A stretch of DNA of 64,000 nt from Albimonas sp963816545. Its GTDB lineage: Bacteria; Pseudomonadota; Alphaproteobacteria; Rhodobacterales; Rhodobacteraceae. Positions 17,767 through 27,797 of the stretch are shown here, one piece after another (the stretch's first letter is position 1; the number at the start of each line of letters is the position of its first letter). The translations under genes and the position numbers were made by a program. The stretch lies in assembly GCA_963816545.1 (NCBI GenBank), contig CAWFLE010000007.1, positions 124,001 to 188,000 on the forward strand, in the 5' to 3' direction. Below the pieces are notes generated by a model. That model had not been told where the DNA came from. It saw nothing but the letters and a program-made list of their open reading frames with translations, and made no database searches.

Positions 17767-19062
17767 TCAGCGCACGAGCGAGCCGTCGGGCGCGATGCGG
17801 GTCGCGTCGCCCATATAGCGGCGGAGGGGGGCGGGGATGTCGAGCCCGCCATCCTCCGTCTGGCAGGTCTCCATCACCGCGATCAGCGTCCGGCCGACGG
17901 CGAGGCCGGAGCCGTTGAGGGTATGAAGAAACGCGGGTTTGGCTTCCGTGTCAGGACGATAGCGGGCGTTCATGCGACGGGACTGGAAGTCTCCGCACCA
18001 GGAGCAGGAGCTGATCTCGCGGTAGCGGTCCTGGCCGGGGAGCCAGACTTCGATGTCATGCGTGCGGCGGGCGCCGAAGCCCATGTCGCCGGTGCAGAGC
18101 ACGATCGTCCGGTAGGGTATCTCCAAAGCCTTAAGAATGGCTTCAGCGCATTCCGTCATCCGGTCCAGTTCGGCGAGTCCGTCCTCGGGGCGGGTCAGGG
18201 AGACCATCTCCACCTTCTCGAACTGGTGCTGGCGGAGCATGCCGCGGGTGTCCTTGCCCGCGGAGCCGGCCTCGGAGCGGAAGCACTGGGTGTGGGCGAC
18301 ATAGCGGCGCGGGAGGGCGCCGCCGTCCAGGATTTCGTTGGCCGCGAGGTTGGTCAGCGTCACTTCCGCGGTGGGGATGAGCCACCAGCCGGTCTCGGTC
18401 CGGTAGCTGTCCTCGGCGAACTTGGGGAGCTGGCCGGTGCCGAACATCGCCTCGTCGCGCACGAGGACCGGGGTCCAAACCTCCGTCAGGCCATGCTTTT
18501 CGATGTGGGTGTCCAGCATGAACTGCGCGAGCGCGCGGTGGAGGCGGATCAGCGCGCCCTTCAGGACCACGAAGCGGCTGCCGGAGAGCTTGGCCGCGGC
18601 GTCGAAATCCATCAGGCCCATGGCCTCGCCGATCTCGAAATGCTCTTTGGGAGCAAAGGCGTGGTCGCGCGGGCTTCCCCAGCGCCTGAGCTCGACGTTG
18701 TCGGCCTCGGCGGCGCCGTCAGGGATGCTGTCATGCGGAAGATTCGGAAGCTCCGCCAAGCGATTGCGGAGCTTTTCGTCCTCGGCCTTCGCCCCTTCGT
18801 CGAGGCGCGCGATCTCGGCCTTCTTGTCGGCCACGAGCGCGCGGAGACGCTCGAATTCCTCGTTGTCGCCCTTCGCCTTGGCGGCGCCGATGGCCTTGGA
18901 GGCGGCGTTGCGGTCCGCCTGCGCCGTCTCGGCCGCTGCGATCTTCGCGCGGCGGGATTCATCAAGCGTCAGAAGCTCTTGCGACACGGAGCTCAGACCG
19001 CGGCGGGCGAGGGCGGCGTCGAACCCGGCGGGGTCCTCGCGGATCAGGCGGATGTCGTGCAT
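17767..19062 (-). CDS. serS: seryl-tRNA synthetase
   Basis: 431-residue class II synthetase charging tRNA-Ser. The N-terminal coiled-coil arm (about residues 30-110, LLTLDESRRAKIAAAETAQADRN onward) precedes the catalytic core with class II motif 2 (CFRSEAGSAGKDTRGMLRQHQFEKVE) and motif 3 (GSGLAVGRTLIAVMETCQ). No truncation. A substrate tRNA gene, tRNA-Ser(CGA), lies about 10 kb away in this window. Confidence 0.97.
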   Translation of the reverse strand: MHDIRLIREDPAGFDAALARRGLSSVSQELLTLDESRRAKIAAAETAQADRNAASKAIGAAKAKGDNEEFERLRALVADKKAEIARLDEGAKAEDEKLRNRLAELPNLPHDSIPDGAAEADNVELRRWGSPRDHAFAPKEHFEIGEAMGLMDFDAAAKLSGSRFVVLKGALIRLHRALAQFMLDTHIEKHGLTEVWTPVLVRDEAMFGTGQLPKFAEDSYRTETGWWLIPTAEVTLTNLAANEILDGGALPRRYVAHTQCFRSEAGSAGKDTRGMLRQHQFEKVEMVSLTRPEDGLAELDRMTECAEAILKALEIPYRTIVLCTGDMGFGARRTHDIEVWLPGQDRYREISSCSWCGDFQSRRMNARYRPDTEAKPAFLHTLNGSGLAVGRTLIAVMETCQTEDGGLDIPAPLRRYMGDATRIAPDGSLVR

Positions 19063-19409
19063 GGAGCCTCCGTCGCGGTCGAGTCGCGTGTGGGGCGGGT
19101 TATGCGACAGAGGGCGGCGGAGGGGAAGCGGGCGAAGGTTAACGCGTCTGCAAAGCGTCTGCGAAACGTATGGCAGGCGTATGGCGGCGGGCGGGCGGAA
19201 CCGGCCGGGGGGCGACCCGTCCCGACCTCGGGCGCCGGCCGGGCGGACGAGGCGGCGCTCCCCGCCGCTCCCGGTCGAACGCCCCGCCCACGGAGGCGCG
19301 AGCGGGCGTCAGGCCGGCCGCCTTGCATCGGCGCCTCTCGCCAGTATAGTCCGCGCGCCGTCGACGGGCCTCCGCCCGCCGGCGAAGCCACGAATTCCAA
19401 GGAGGCGGC
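19063..19409. other. divergent serS/yajC spacer, no gene
   Basis: 347 bp without a supported gene. Close to the serS side is a cluster of short direct repeats (GCGTCTGC twice, CGTATGGC twice, 19144-19190), which could be regulator half-sites. The yajC side holds a promoter at 19323-19350. The rest is GC-rich with no further signal I can support. Confidence 0.5.
19323..19350 (+). promoter_or_regulatory. promoter of yajC-secD-secF
   Basis: TTGCAT (19323-19328), a 16-bp spacer and TATAGT (19345-19350), about 60 bp before the yajC ATG. The -10 box is nearly consensus and stands out in this GC-rich region. The yajC ATG has AAGGAGG just upstream. Confidence 0.55.
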
Positions 19410-19742
19410 ATGTTCATCACTCCGGCTTACGCCCAGACGGCCGCCGGCGGCGCGCTGGGGGGTCTCGGCTCGTTCGTCCCCCTCATCCTGATCTTCGTGA
19501 TCTTCTACTTCTTCCTGATCCGCCCGCAGCAGAAGCGCGCCAAGGAGCACAAGGCGATGCTCCAGGCGCTGCGCCGCGGCGACCAGGTGGTCACGCAGGG
19601 CGGCATCCTGGGCAAGATCGTCCGCGTCAAGGAAGGCGAGGACGAGGTCGAGGTGGAGATCGCCGAAGGCGTGAAGGTGCGCGTGGTCCGCGCGACCATC
19701 GCCACCGTCGTCTCGAAGACCGAGCCCGCCAAGGAAGCCTGA
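19410..19742 (+). CDS. yajC: preprotein translocase subunit YajC
   Basis: 110-residue single-pass membrane protein that associates with SecDF. The membrane helix FVPLILIFVIFYFFLIRPQQKR with the RPQQKRxKEHxxML signature is textbook YajC. First gene of yajC-secD-secF; strong Shine-Dalgarno AAGGAGG. Confidence 0.97.
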   Translation: MFITPAYAQTAAGGALGGLGSFVPLILIFVIFYFFLIRPQQKRAKEHKAMLQALRRGDQVVTQGGILGKIVRVKEGEDEVEVEIAEGVKVRVVRATIATVVSKTEPAKEA

Positions 19743-19784
19743 TCCGCGGCGGGCCCCGGCGGCCCGCGCGAGACGGAGAACCAG

Positions 19785-21459
19785 ATGCTCCAGTTCCCGG
19801 CCTGGAAGACGGCGTTGGTGATCCTCGCCTGCGTCGCGGGCGTGATCTTCGCCGCGCCCAACCTGTTCTATCCGACGGTGGAGCGGGCGAACGACGCGCG
19901 CGGCGCCATCGCGGCGGGGAGCGACGCGCCCGAGGACCTGGCGGCGGCCGGGGCCTGGCCCGAATGGGCGCCGGCCGACATCGTGAACCTCGGGCTCGAC
20001 CTGCGGGGCGGCGCGCATCTGCTGGTGGAGGTCGCGGTCGCGGACGTCTACGCCGAGCGGCTGGACGCGCTGTGGCCCGAGGCGCGGCAGGCGCTGCGCG
20101 ACCTGCGCGAGCAGGTGGGCCCGTTCCGGCGCGTGGGCGACGACGGCGACCCGGTGCTGACCATCCGGCTGGAGGATCCGGCCGGCGCCGAGATCGCGGC
20201 CGGCGCGGTGCGGGAGCTGGCGCAGCCTGTCTCGGGCGGGCTTCTGGGTGGCGGCGGGCCGGACCTCGCGGTCGAGGTGCAGGGCGCCGAGCTGCGCGTG
20301 ACCCTGACCGAGGCGGCGCAGGAGGCCATCGACGAGCGCACCATGGCGCAGTCGCTGGAGATCATCCGCCGCCGCGTGGACGAGACCGGCACGCGCGAGC
20401 CCTCCATCCAGCGGCAGGGAGACGACCGCATCCTGGTGCAGGTGCCGGGCATCGGCTCGGCCGAGGAGCTGCTGTCGATCATCGGGCGCACGGCGCGGCT
20501 GACCTTCCACCTGGTCGAGAGCGTGACCTCCGACCCCGAGGCGCGGCCCGGGCCCAACCAGATCAAGGTGCCGGACGCGCAGGAGCAGGGGCGCTGGTTC
20601 CTGCTGGAGCGGCAGGCGCTGATCACCGGCGACCGGCTGACCGACGCCCAGCCCGGCTTCGATTCCCAGACCGGCGAGCCGGTGGTGAACTTCCGCTTCG
20701 ACGCCGCCGGCGCCCGGCGCTTCGGCGAGGTGACGGGGGCCAATGTGGGCCGGCCCTTCGCCATCGTGCTGGACGACGAGGTCATCACCGCGCCGAACAT
20801 CCGCGAGCCGATCACCGGGGGCTCGGGGCAGATCTCCGGGTCGTTCACGGTCGAGTCCGCGTCCGAGCTTTCGATCCTGCTGCGCGCGGGCGCGCTGCCG
20901 GCCGAGATCACGGTGCTGGAGCAGCGGACCGTTGGGCCGGACCTCGGCGCCGAACTCGGTCGCGGCGGGCGAGACGGCGGCGGTGGTCGCCGTCGCTGGC
21001 GGTGCTGCTGTTCATGGGCGCGAGCTACGGGCTGTTCGGGTTGTTCGCCAACATCGCGCTGGTGCTGAACCTGTGCATGATCGTGGCGGTCCTGTCGGTG
21101 ATCGGGGCGACGCTGACGCTGCCGGGCATCGCGGGCATCGTGCTGACCATCGGCATGGCGGTGGACGCCAACGTGCTGATCTTCGAGCGCATCCGCGAGG
21201 AGCTGAAATCCGGCAAGGGGCCTGCGCGCGCCATCGAGGCGGGCTACGAGCGGGCGCTCTCGGCCATCGTGGACGGGAACATCTGACCACCTTCATCGCC
21301 GCCGCGATCCTGTTCTTCGTGGGCTCCGGCCCGGTGAAGGGCTTCGCGGTGACGCTGGGCATCGGGATCGTGACCTCGGTGTTCGCGGCGATCCTGGTCA
21401 CGCGGCTGATGGTGGCGGTGTGGTTCGACCGCCGGCGGCCCAAGGCCCTCGCGGTCTGA
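19785..21459 (+). pseudogene. secD: protein translocase subunit SecD, three frameshifts
   Basis: SecD of about 555 residues: N-terminal membrane helix, large periplasmic domain (DLRGGAHLLVEV, SLEIIRRRVDETGTREPSIQRQG, IVLDDEVITAPNI) and six-helix C-terminal part with GMAVDANVLIFERIREEL. The frame changes near 20948 (extra base after GCCGA), near 20990 (extra base) and near 21284 (one base lost or two gained before ACCACCTTC). Together the fragments give a complete SecD ending in FDRRRPKALAV. SecD is needed for efficient export, and three lesions in one otherwise perfectly conserved gene point to sequencing error. secF follows 10 bp later and is intact. Confidence 0.93.
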
Positions 21460-21469
21460 GGAGGACATC

Positions 21470-22417
21470 ATGCGGCTGAGACTGATTCCAGACGAGACGT
21501 CCTTCGACTTCATGGGCATCCGCAGGGCGGCGGTGGGGGTGTCGCTCGCGGGGATCGTGGCGTCCCTGATCCTCGTGTTCACCATGGGGCTCAACTTCGG
21601 CATCGACTTCCGCGGCGGTATCATGATCGAGGCGCGCACCCAGGCGGCGGCCGATATCGGAGAGGTGCGCGATGCGGTCTCCGCGCTCGGGCTCGGCGAC
21701 GTGGCGGTGCAGGCCTTCGGGCAGCCCAACGACGTGCTGATCCGGGTGGAGGCGCAGGAGGGCGACGGCGACCAGCAGATGCAGGTCGCCCAGCAGGTCC
21801 AGGAGGCGCTGTCCGCACGCTTCGAGGGGATCGAGATCCGGCGCGTGGAGGTGGTGGGGCCGAAGGTGTCGGGCGAGCTGATCCAGCAGGGCGCGCTCGC
21901 GGTCGGCCTCGCGGTGCTGGCGATCATGGTCTACGTCTGGCTGCGGTTCGAATGGCAGTTCTCGGTGGGCGCGGTGATCGCGCTGGTGCATGACGTGATC
22001 CTGACGGTCGGGGTGTTCGCGGCCCTGCGGCTGGAGTTCAACCTCGCCATCATCGCGGCGCTGCTGACCATCGTGGGCTATTCGATCAACGACACGGTGA
22101 TCGTCTATGACCGGGTGCGGGAGAACCTGCGCAAGTACAAGCAGATGGACCTGAAAGAGGTCCTGAACCTCTCGATCAACGAGACGCTGAGCCGGACGGT
22201 GATGACCTCGGGCACCACGCTGCTTGCGCTGTTCGCGCTGTATTTCCTGGGCGGCGAGGTGATCCGCGGGTTCACCTTCGCGATGATCTGGGGGATCGTG
22301 GTCGGGACCTATTCGTCGATCTTCGTGGCGGCGGTGGCGCTGATCCGGTTCGGGGTCAAGCGGGACTGGTCGAAGCCGGACAAGCCGGCCGGGACCCAGT
22401 TCGGCGCGCAGGTGTGA
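21470..22417 (+). CDS. secF: protein translocase subunit SecF
   Basis: 315-residue SecF, partner of SecD in proton-driven late steps of Sec translocation. GLNFGIDFRGGIMIEARTQ is the conserved periplasmic segment; IVGYSINDTVIVYDRVRENL is the TM4 motif; the C-terminus has SRTVMTSGTTLLALFALYF. Six membrane helices are predicted. The stop overlaps the GTG start of the next gene. Confidence 0.97.
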   Translation: MRLRLIPDETSFDFMGIRRAAVGVSLAGIVASLILVFTMGLNFGIDFRGGIMIEARTQAAADIGEVRDAVSALGLGDVAVQAFGQPNDVLIRVEAQEGDGDQQMQVAQQVQEALSARFEGIEIRRVEVVGPKVSGELIQQGALAVGLAVLAIMVYVWLRFEWQFSVGAVIALVHDVILTVGVFAALRLEFNLAIIAALLTIVGYSINDTVIVYDRVRENLRKYKQMDLKEVLNLSINETLSRTVMTSGTTLLALFALYFLGGEVIRGFTFAMIWGIVVGTYSSIFVAAVALIRFGVKRDWSKPDKPAGTQFGAQV

Positions 22418-23191
22418 GCGGCGCCTGGGCCGCCCTCGCCGATGCGGCGGGGCGGCCGGGCTTCCTCGTGCTTCTGGGCGCCTGCGTCGCGGCGGGGCTG
22501 GTGCGCGGCTTCGCGGGCTTCGGCACGGCGCTGATGTTCATGCCGGTCGCCGACTTCGGTGGTGGATGCGCCGACGGCGCTGGTCTCCATGCTCATCTTC
22601 GACGGCTTCGGCGCCGTCGCGCTGCTGCCCTGGGGTTTGCGCAACTGCCGCAGGCGAGAGGTCGGGCGGCTGTTCGCGGGCGTTCTGGTCGGCGCGCCGC
22701 TGGGGATCTGGCTGCTGGCGACCCTGGACGCGGGCGCCTTGCGCTGGATCATCTCGCTGCTCGCGCTGGGGGCGGGGGCGATGCTGGCGTCGGGCTGGCG
22801 GTGGCGCGGGGCGACGCCGGCCTGGTCCGCGTATCCGGTGGGCTGGCTGTCCGGGCTGTTCGGCGGGATCTCCGGTCTCTCGGGCGTGCCGGTGATCCTG
22901 TTCTACCTTGCGCGGGAGACCGGCGCCGCGACGCTGCGCGCGAATGTGATCGTGCTGTTCCTGATGGCGAGCTTCGTCTCCGCCGGTCTGCTCGCCTGGC
23001 GGGGGATGATCGGATGGGATGCGGTGGCGCTGGGGCTGATGCTCGGCCCCGTGTTCTGGGTCGGGACCGTGGCCGGGGCCCGGGCGTTTCCCCTCGCGTC
23101 CGAGACGGCGTTCCGCCGGCTGTCCTACGCGATGATCTTCGCGTCCGCCACGCTGGGGCTTCCCGTCTGGGAGCGGCTATCCGCCGGATAG
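22414..23191 (+). pseudogene. TauE/SafE-family membrane permease, one frameshift
   Basis: Would be about 259 residues with about eight membrane helices; TauE/SafE proteins are putative exporters of sulfite, sulfoacetate or other organic anions. The N-terminal repeat has GLVRGFAGFGTALMFMPVA; after one extra base near 22553 the frame continues VVDAPTALVSMLIFDGFG, and the second repeat has GWLSGLFGGISGLSGVPVIL, the paired glycine-rich loops of the family. GTG at 22414 overlaps the secF stop (GTGTGA). The TAG stop lies inside a 19-bp palindromic repeat. Probably intact in vivo. Confidence 0.8.
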
Positions 23192-23193
23192 CG
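23175..23193. repeat. 19-bp palindromic repeat, copy 1 (supplies two stop codons)
   Basis: GGCTATCCGCCGGATAGCG. The core CTATCCG/CGGATAG is a perfect palindrome. Its right-hand TAG ends the plus-strand TauE/SafE gene and its left-hand CTA is the TAG stop of the minus-strand small protein gene. Confidence 0.7.
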
Positions 23194-23449
23194 CCCCTCG
23201 ACGATCGCGAAGGGCGTGGTCCCTGGACATGGGCGAGCGGCCGTCGATCCTGACCTTCTTCGCCTGATCGTAAAGCCCGGCCTTCGAGAGGTGCTCGTAT
23301 TCCCGCTTCCCGCCTTTTCCTGGACGGGTCCATGTCCGGGTTCGCCTTGGCGTCGGCGATGCGCGCAGCCTTCTCCGTGCCGGCGCCCCGCTTGCGCAGC
23401 TCCTTGCAGGTGTCTTCGTCCTTGATCCGGGCCCGCCGGGCGCGGTTTC
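23177..23449 (-). pseudogene. small Rho_N-like/DUF7218-type protein, one frameshift, start unclear
   Basis: A small basic protein of roughly 85 residues can be read: IKDEDTCKELRKRGAGTEK then AARIADAKANPDMDPSRK, and after removal of one A in AGGAAAAGG (about 23322) GGKREYEHLSKAGLYDQAKK and VRIDGRSPMSRD. This matches the family of small proteins with a KDE-tY-elRkrGaskekAArIaNA head and a Rho-N-like tail that ends in a DGRSkM-type motif. No ATG is present after the ABC-F stop; a CTG or other non-standard start, or a further lesion, is needed. The TAG stop overlaps the TauE gene convergently inside the palindrome. Function unknown. Confidence 0.6.
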
Positions 23450-25318
<1,869 letters not shown>

Positions 25319-25376
25319 GCGCCGCCGCTTAGCGCAGCGGCGCGGGGATGGGAAGGCGGCGCGGACGCACGAGGGG

Positions 25377-25395
25377 CGCTATCGAGCGGATAGCG
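25377..25395. repeat. 19-bp palindromic repeat, copy 2
   Basis: CGCTATCGAGCGGATAGCG in the spacer upstream of the ABC-F gene; arms CGCTATC and GATAGCG. Confidence 0.7.
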
Positions 25396-25408
25396 GCGTC
25401 CGCCCGGG

Positions 25409-25427
25409 CGCTATCGCCCGGATAGCG
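25409..25427. repeat. 19-bp palindromic repeat, copy 3
   Basis: CGCTATCGCCCGGATAGCG, 13 bp after copy 2 and in the same orientation. Confidence 0.7.
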
Positions 25428-25440
25428 ACGCGGGCGGGGT

Positions 25441-25459
25441 CGCTATCCGGGCGATACCG
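25441..25459. repeat. 19-bp palindromic repeat, copy 4 (inverted, contains a stop codon)
   Basis: CGCTATCCGGGCGATACCG is the reverse complement of copy 3 except near its right edge. Its CTA (25443-25445) is the TAG stop of the minus-strand MaoC-like gene, so the last codons of that gene are made of repeat sequence. Confidence 0.65.
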
Positions 25460-25922
25460 GCCTCTCCTGCTCCGGCCGGCGAAGGTAGAAACCCGACGAA
25501 CGCCAGTCCATCACCGCCTCGTCCCGCTGGTTGAGCACCCGGTAGCGCCAGCGCACGATCCCGATGGTCGGGCGGGAGGCGGAGGGGCGCGCCTCCAGCA
25601 CCTCGCCCTCCAGCCGGATGGTGTCGCCGGGGCGGACAGGGGCGAGCCAGCGCACCTCCTCCATCCCCGGAGAGCCTTGCGAGGAGGGGTTCATGATCCG
25701 CTGCATGTGCATGAGCCGGAACGCGGTCAGCATCGTCTGGAAGCCCGACGCGATCAGGCCGCCGTAGATCGAGCCCTTCGCGGCCTCGGCATCGAGGTGG
25801 AAGGGCTGCGGATCCCACTTCATGGCGAAGTCGAGGATCGACGCCTCCGAGATCGTCGCGCCGTCGGTGACGATCATCGCGCCCGGCGTGAGGTCCTCGA
25901 ACCAGACAGGCTCCCGGATCAT
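25443..25922 (-). CDS. MaoC-like hot-dog domain dehydratase
   Basis: 159-residue MaoC/(R)-hydratase-like hot-dog protein. The hydratase motif region is FAMKWDPQPFHLDAEAAKGSIYGGLIASG: Asp (in DPQPFH) and the His about five residues later are the catalytic pair of (R)-specific enoyl-CoA hydratases. VRPGDTIRLEGEVLEAR is the second conserved strand. Start ATG at 25922 rather than the frame's earlier start at 25997, since MIREPVWFEDLTPG is the usual head and the ATG overlaps the DinB gene stop (ATGA). Acts on a CoA thioester; substrate unknown. Confidence 0.88.
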   Translation of the reverse strand: MIREPVWFEDLTPGAMIVTDGATISEASILDFAMKWDPQPFHLDAEAAKGSIYGGLIASGFQTMLTAFRLMHMQRIMNPSSQGSPGMEEVRWLAPVRPGDTIRLEGEVLEARPSASRPTIGIVRWRYRVLNQRDEAVMDWRSSGFYLRRPEQERPVSPG

Positions 25923-26416
25923 GCGCTTTCCCTTTGATAGTAGATCAGGTCCAACTCCGGCGCGCGGCCGGTCAGGCGGGTGAGGATCATGTGGCACTGG
26001 CCCCGGTGGTGGGTCTGGTGGTTGAAGAGATGCGCCAGCGCGGGCGCGAGCGGCTGGGTGATTGGCTCGGGCGTCGTCTGGCGAACGTAGGAGAAGTCGG
26101 CGGCGAGGGCGTCCCCGGTCAGGCCGGAAACGTAGAGGATCACGTCCTCGTCCAGCGCCTCCCGCGCGGCGCGCAGATCGTCGAAATCGTCATGGGCGAT
26201 GTGGTCGAGCGTCCAGGGCGGGTTCCTCTGGCCGCGGAAGCGCGCGAGCCAGATCACGTCCGTCACCAGCAGGTGGTTCAACGTACGGTGGAGAGAGCCG
26301 AAGAAGGCGCCCTCGTCGCGCCTCCGGGCCTCGTCAGGGACCTCGGCCCCGGCGGCGTACAGGCGCCGGTTGGCCCAACGGGTGTAGGCCGCCATCATCT
26401 CGAAATGCGCTTTCAT
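25919..26416 (-). CDS. DinB-family protein (putative metal-dependent thiol transferase fold)
   Basis: 165-residue four-helix-bundle protein of the DinB/YfiT superfamily. The three metal-binding His positions are visible: LNHLLVTDVIW, then LAHLFNHQTHHRGQCHMIL (HxxxH pair). The N-terminal MMAAYTRWANRRLY is typical. Members include bacillithiol and mycothiol S-transferases, but most are uncharacterised. Start at 26416 (MKAHFEMMAAYTRWAN) has GAGGGG upstream on this strand. Coupled by ATGA to the MaoC-like gene. Confidence 0.88.
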   Translation of the reverse strand: MKAHFEMMAAYTRWANRRLYAAGAEVPDEARRRDEGAFFGSLHRTLNHLLVTDVIWLARFRGQRNPPWTLDHIAHDDFDDLRAAREALDEDVILYVSGLTGDALAADFSYVRQTTPEPITQPLAPALAHLFNHQTHHRGQCHMILTRLTGRAPELDLIYYQRESA

Positions 26417-26512
26417 GCCCCTCCCTCGCATGCTATCGGGCGCGCGCCATTCCTTCCGGGCCCGCGCCGTCGCGGCCCCGGCCGACCGAACACCCATGAG
26501 AGGATCACGAGC

Positions 26513-26935
26513 ATGGCCGTCGAGCGCACGCTTTCCATCATCAAGCCGGATGCGACCGCCCGCAACCTCACCGGCGCGATCAACAAGATGTTCGAGGACG
26601 CGGGCCTGCGCATCGTCGCGCAGAAGCGGGTCCAGCTCACTCCCGCCCAGGCCGGCGAGTTCTACGCGGTTCACAAGGAGCGGTCCTTCTTCGGCGAGCT
26701 GCGCGACTTCATGGCCTCCGGCCCCGTGGTCGTGCAGGTGCTGGAGGGCGAGGGCGCCGTGGCGAAGAACCGCGAAGTGATGGGCGCGACCAACCCCGCC
26801 GAGGCGGCCGAGGGCACCGTGCGCAAGGCCTTCGCGCAGTCCATCGGCGAGAACTCGGTCCACGGGTCGGACTCGGCCGAGAACGCGGCGACCGAGATCG
26901 CGTTCTTCTTCTCGGGCCTCGAGATCGTCGGCTGA
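26513..26935 (+). CDS. ndk: nucleoside diphosphate kinase
   Basis: 140-residue Ndk exchanging gamma-phosphate between NTPs and NDPs. ERTLSIIKPDA at the N-terminus and GSDSAENAATEIAFFF at the C-terminus are signature; the active-site His is in NSVHGSDS. Length is exactly that of the family. Preceded by GAGAGGATCACGAGC. It marks the left edge of the mobile islet, which begins just downstream. Confidence 0.97.
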   Translation: MAVERTLSIIKPDATARNLTGAINKMFEDAGLRIVAQKRVQLTPAQAGEFYAVHKERSFFGELRDFMASGPVVVQVLEGEGAVAKNREVMGATNPAEAAEGTVRKAFAQSIGENSVHGSDSAENAATEIAFFFSGLEIVG

Positions 26936-26998
26936 TCTTCGCCGCCCGCGCAATGAGAAAGGGCCGCCCAGTGGGGGAGCCATTCCGAGATGTAGGAC

Positions 26999-27025
26999 AT
27001 GGGCGGCGGTCTCACCGCCGCCCAT
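26999..27025. terminator. hairpin downstream of ndk
   Basis: Perfect 12-bp stem ATGGGCGGCGGT / ACCGCCGCCCAT around a CTC loop, 64 bp past the ndk stop. There is no T-run on either side, so termination is plausible but not certain; it also marks the border to the mobile islet. Confidence 0.45.
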
Positions 27026-27041
27026 TCCCCGCCTCGGGCCT

Positions 27042-27797
27042 TCAACGTCCCTGAAGTTTCGCCCACATCGGCGTTCCGTGGAACAACCACGGCTGGTAAA
27101 GAATTCTCGATAGGTCAGGCAGGTTGGGGCGATCGTCTCTCCGCTGATCACGGGTCCTGGGCTTCGGCTCTCCTGCGTCCTGCGCTTCTCCAAGTTGGTC
27201 CGGTCGCTCCGCGGATCGCTTCGGCTGCGGCGGCTGATGGACGCCCATTCGCATCGCCGGAGTTGTGCGTACGACACGGTTGGCTCGCCGTTTCGGCACA
27301 AGGATCGCCGTGGCCGTCCCGGGCACCGGGATGCGCCTCAGCCGCTGCTCGTGGTCCTCGGCTGGTTTCGGTGATCCCTCTTCGGCTGCCGCCTCTACCC
27401 GTTCCGTCTCCTCGTTGAGAGGCAACCTGTAAGGTCGCCAGTCGAAGAAGTTATAATGCACGCGCCAGATGTTCATCAGGGCGATCAGGACGCGTGGGTT
27501 GTAGGCGGCGCCGTTGATGTAAGCGGCTCCCACCCGGGAGCTTCGTCCGCCCGCCCGCTGGATGATGCTGACACGCTCGCGGATGGCGTTCATGAACGTC
27601 GAGGTGGGCTGGATCGTCGCCATAGCGACCCTGCGCGTGATGGCGGCGCGCAGCTCCGGATCGCCGATCTTGTCGTCAATGCCAAGCCGCCGGTAGGCAG
27701 CGCGATAGCGCGGCGACAGGATCGGGAAGCCGACCGTCTTGTCGATCTCGTTCGCTGTCTGGATCGGGCTGTGAATCCACAGGCGAGGTTCGGGCTG
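27042..27797 (-). pseudogene. C-terminal remnant of a probable DDE transposase, abutting an IS256-family element
   Basis: A 250-codon minus-strand frame runs from the edge of the IS256-type element to a TAA/TGA at 27042. It reads SPRYRAAYRRLGIDDKIGDP, ATIQPTSTFMNAIRERVS, GAAYINGAAYNPRVLIALMN, IWRVHYNFFDWRPY and, near the end, RIPVPGTATAILVPKRR and VVRTTPAMRMGVH. The 'YNPRV...N.HYNFF.WRPY...TPAMR.G' pattern resembles the C-terminal half of integrase-fold transposases. The N-terminal half is missing: it is not found on the far side of the element, so insertion was accompanied by deletion. GC is lower than the neighbourhood. Family assignment is by pattern recall, not a search. Confidence 0.55.

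Noticed and set aside
16843..19491. 882-codon plus-strand frame opposite surE and serS
   Set aside because: Antisense shadow; surE and serS on the other strand have complete motifs.
19785..21459. Programmed frameshifting in secD
   Set aside because: Three shifts in different directions without slippery heptamers or conserved structure; sequence error is simpler.
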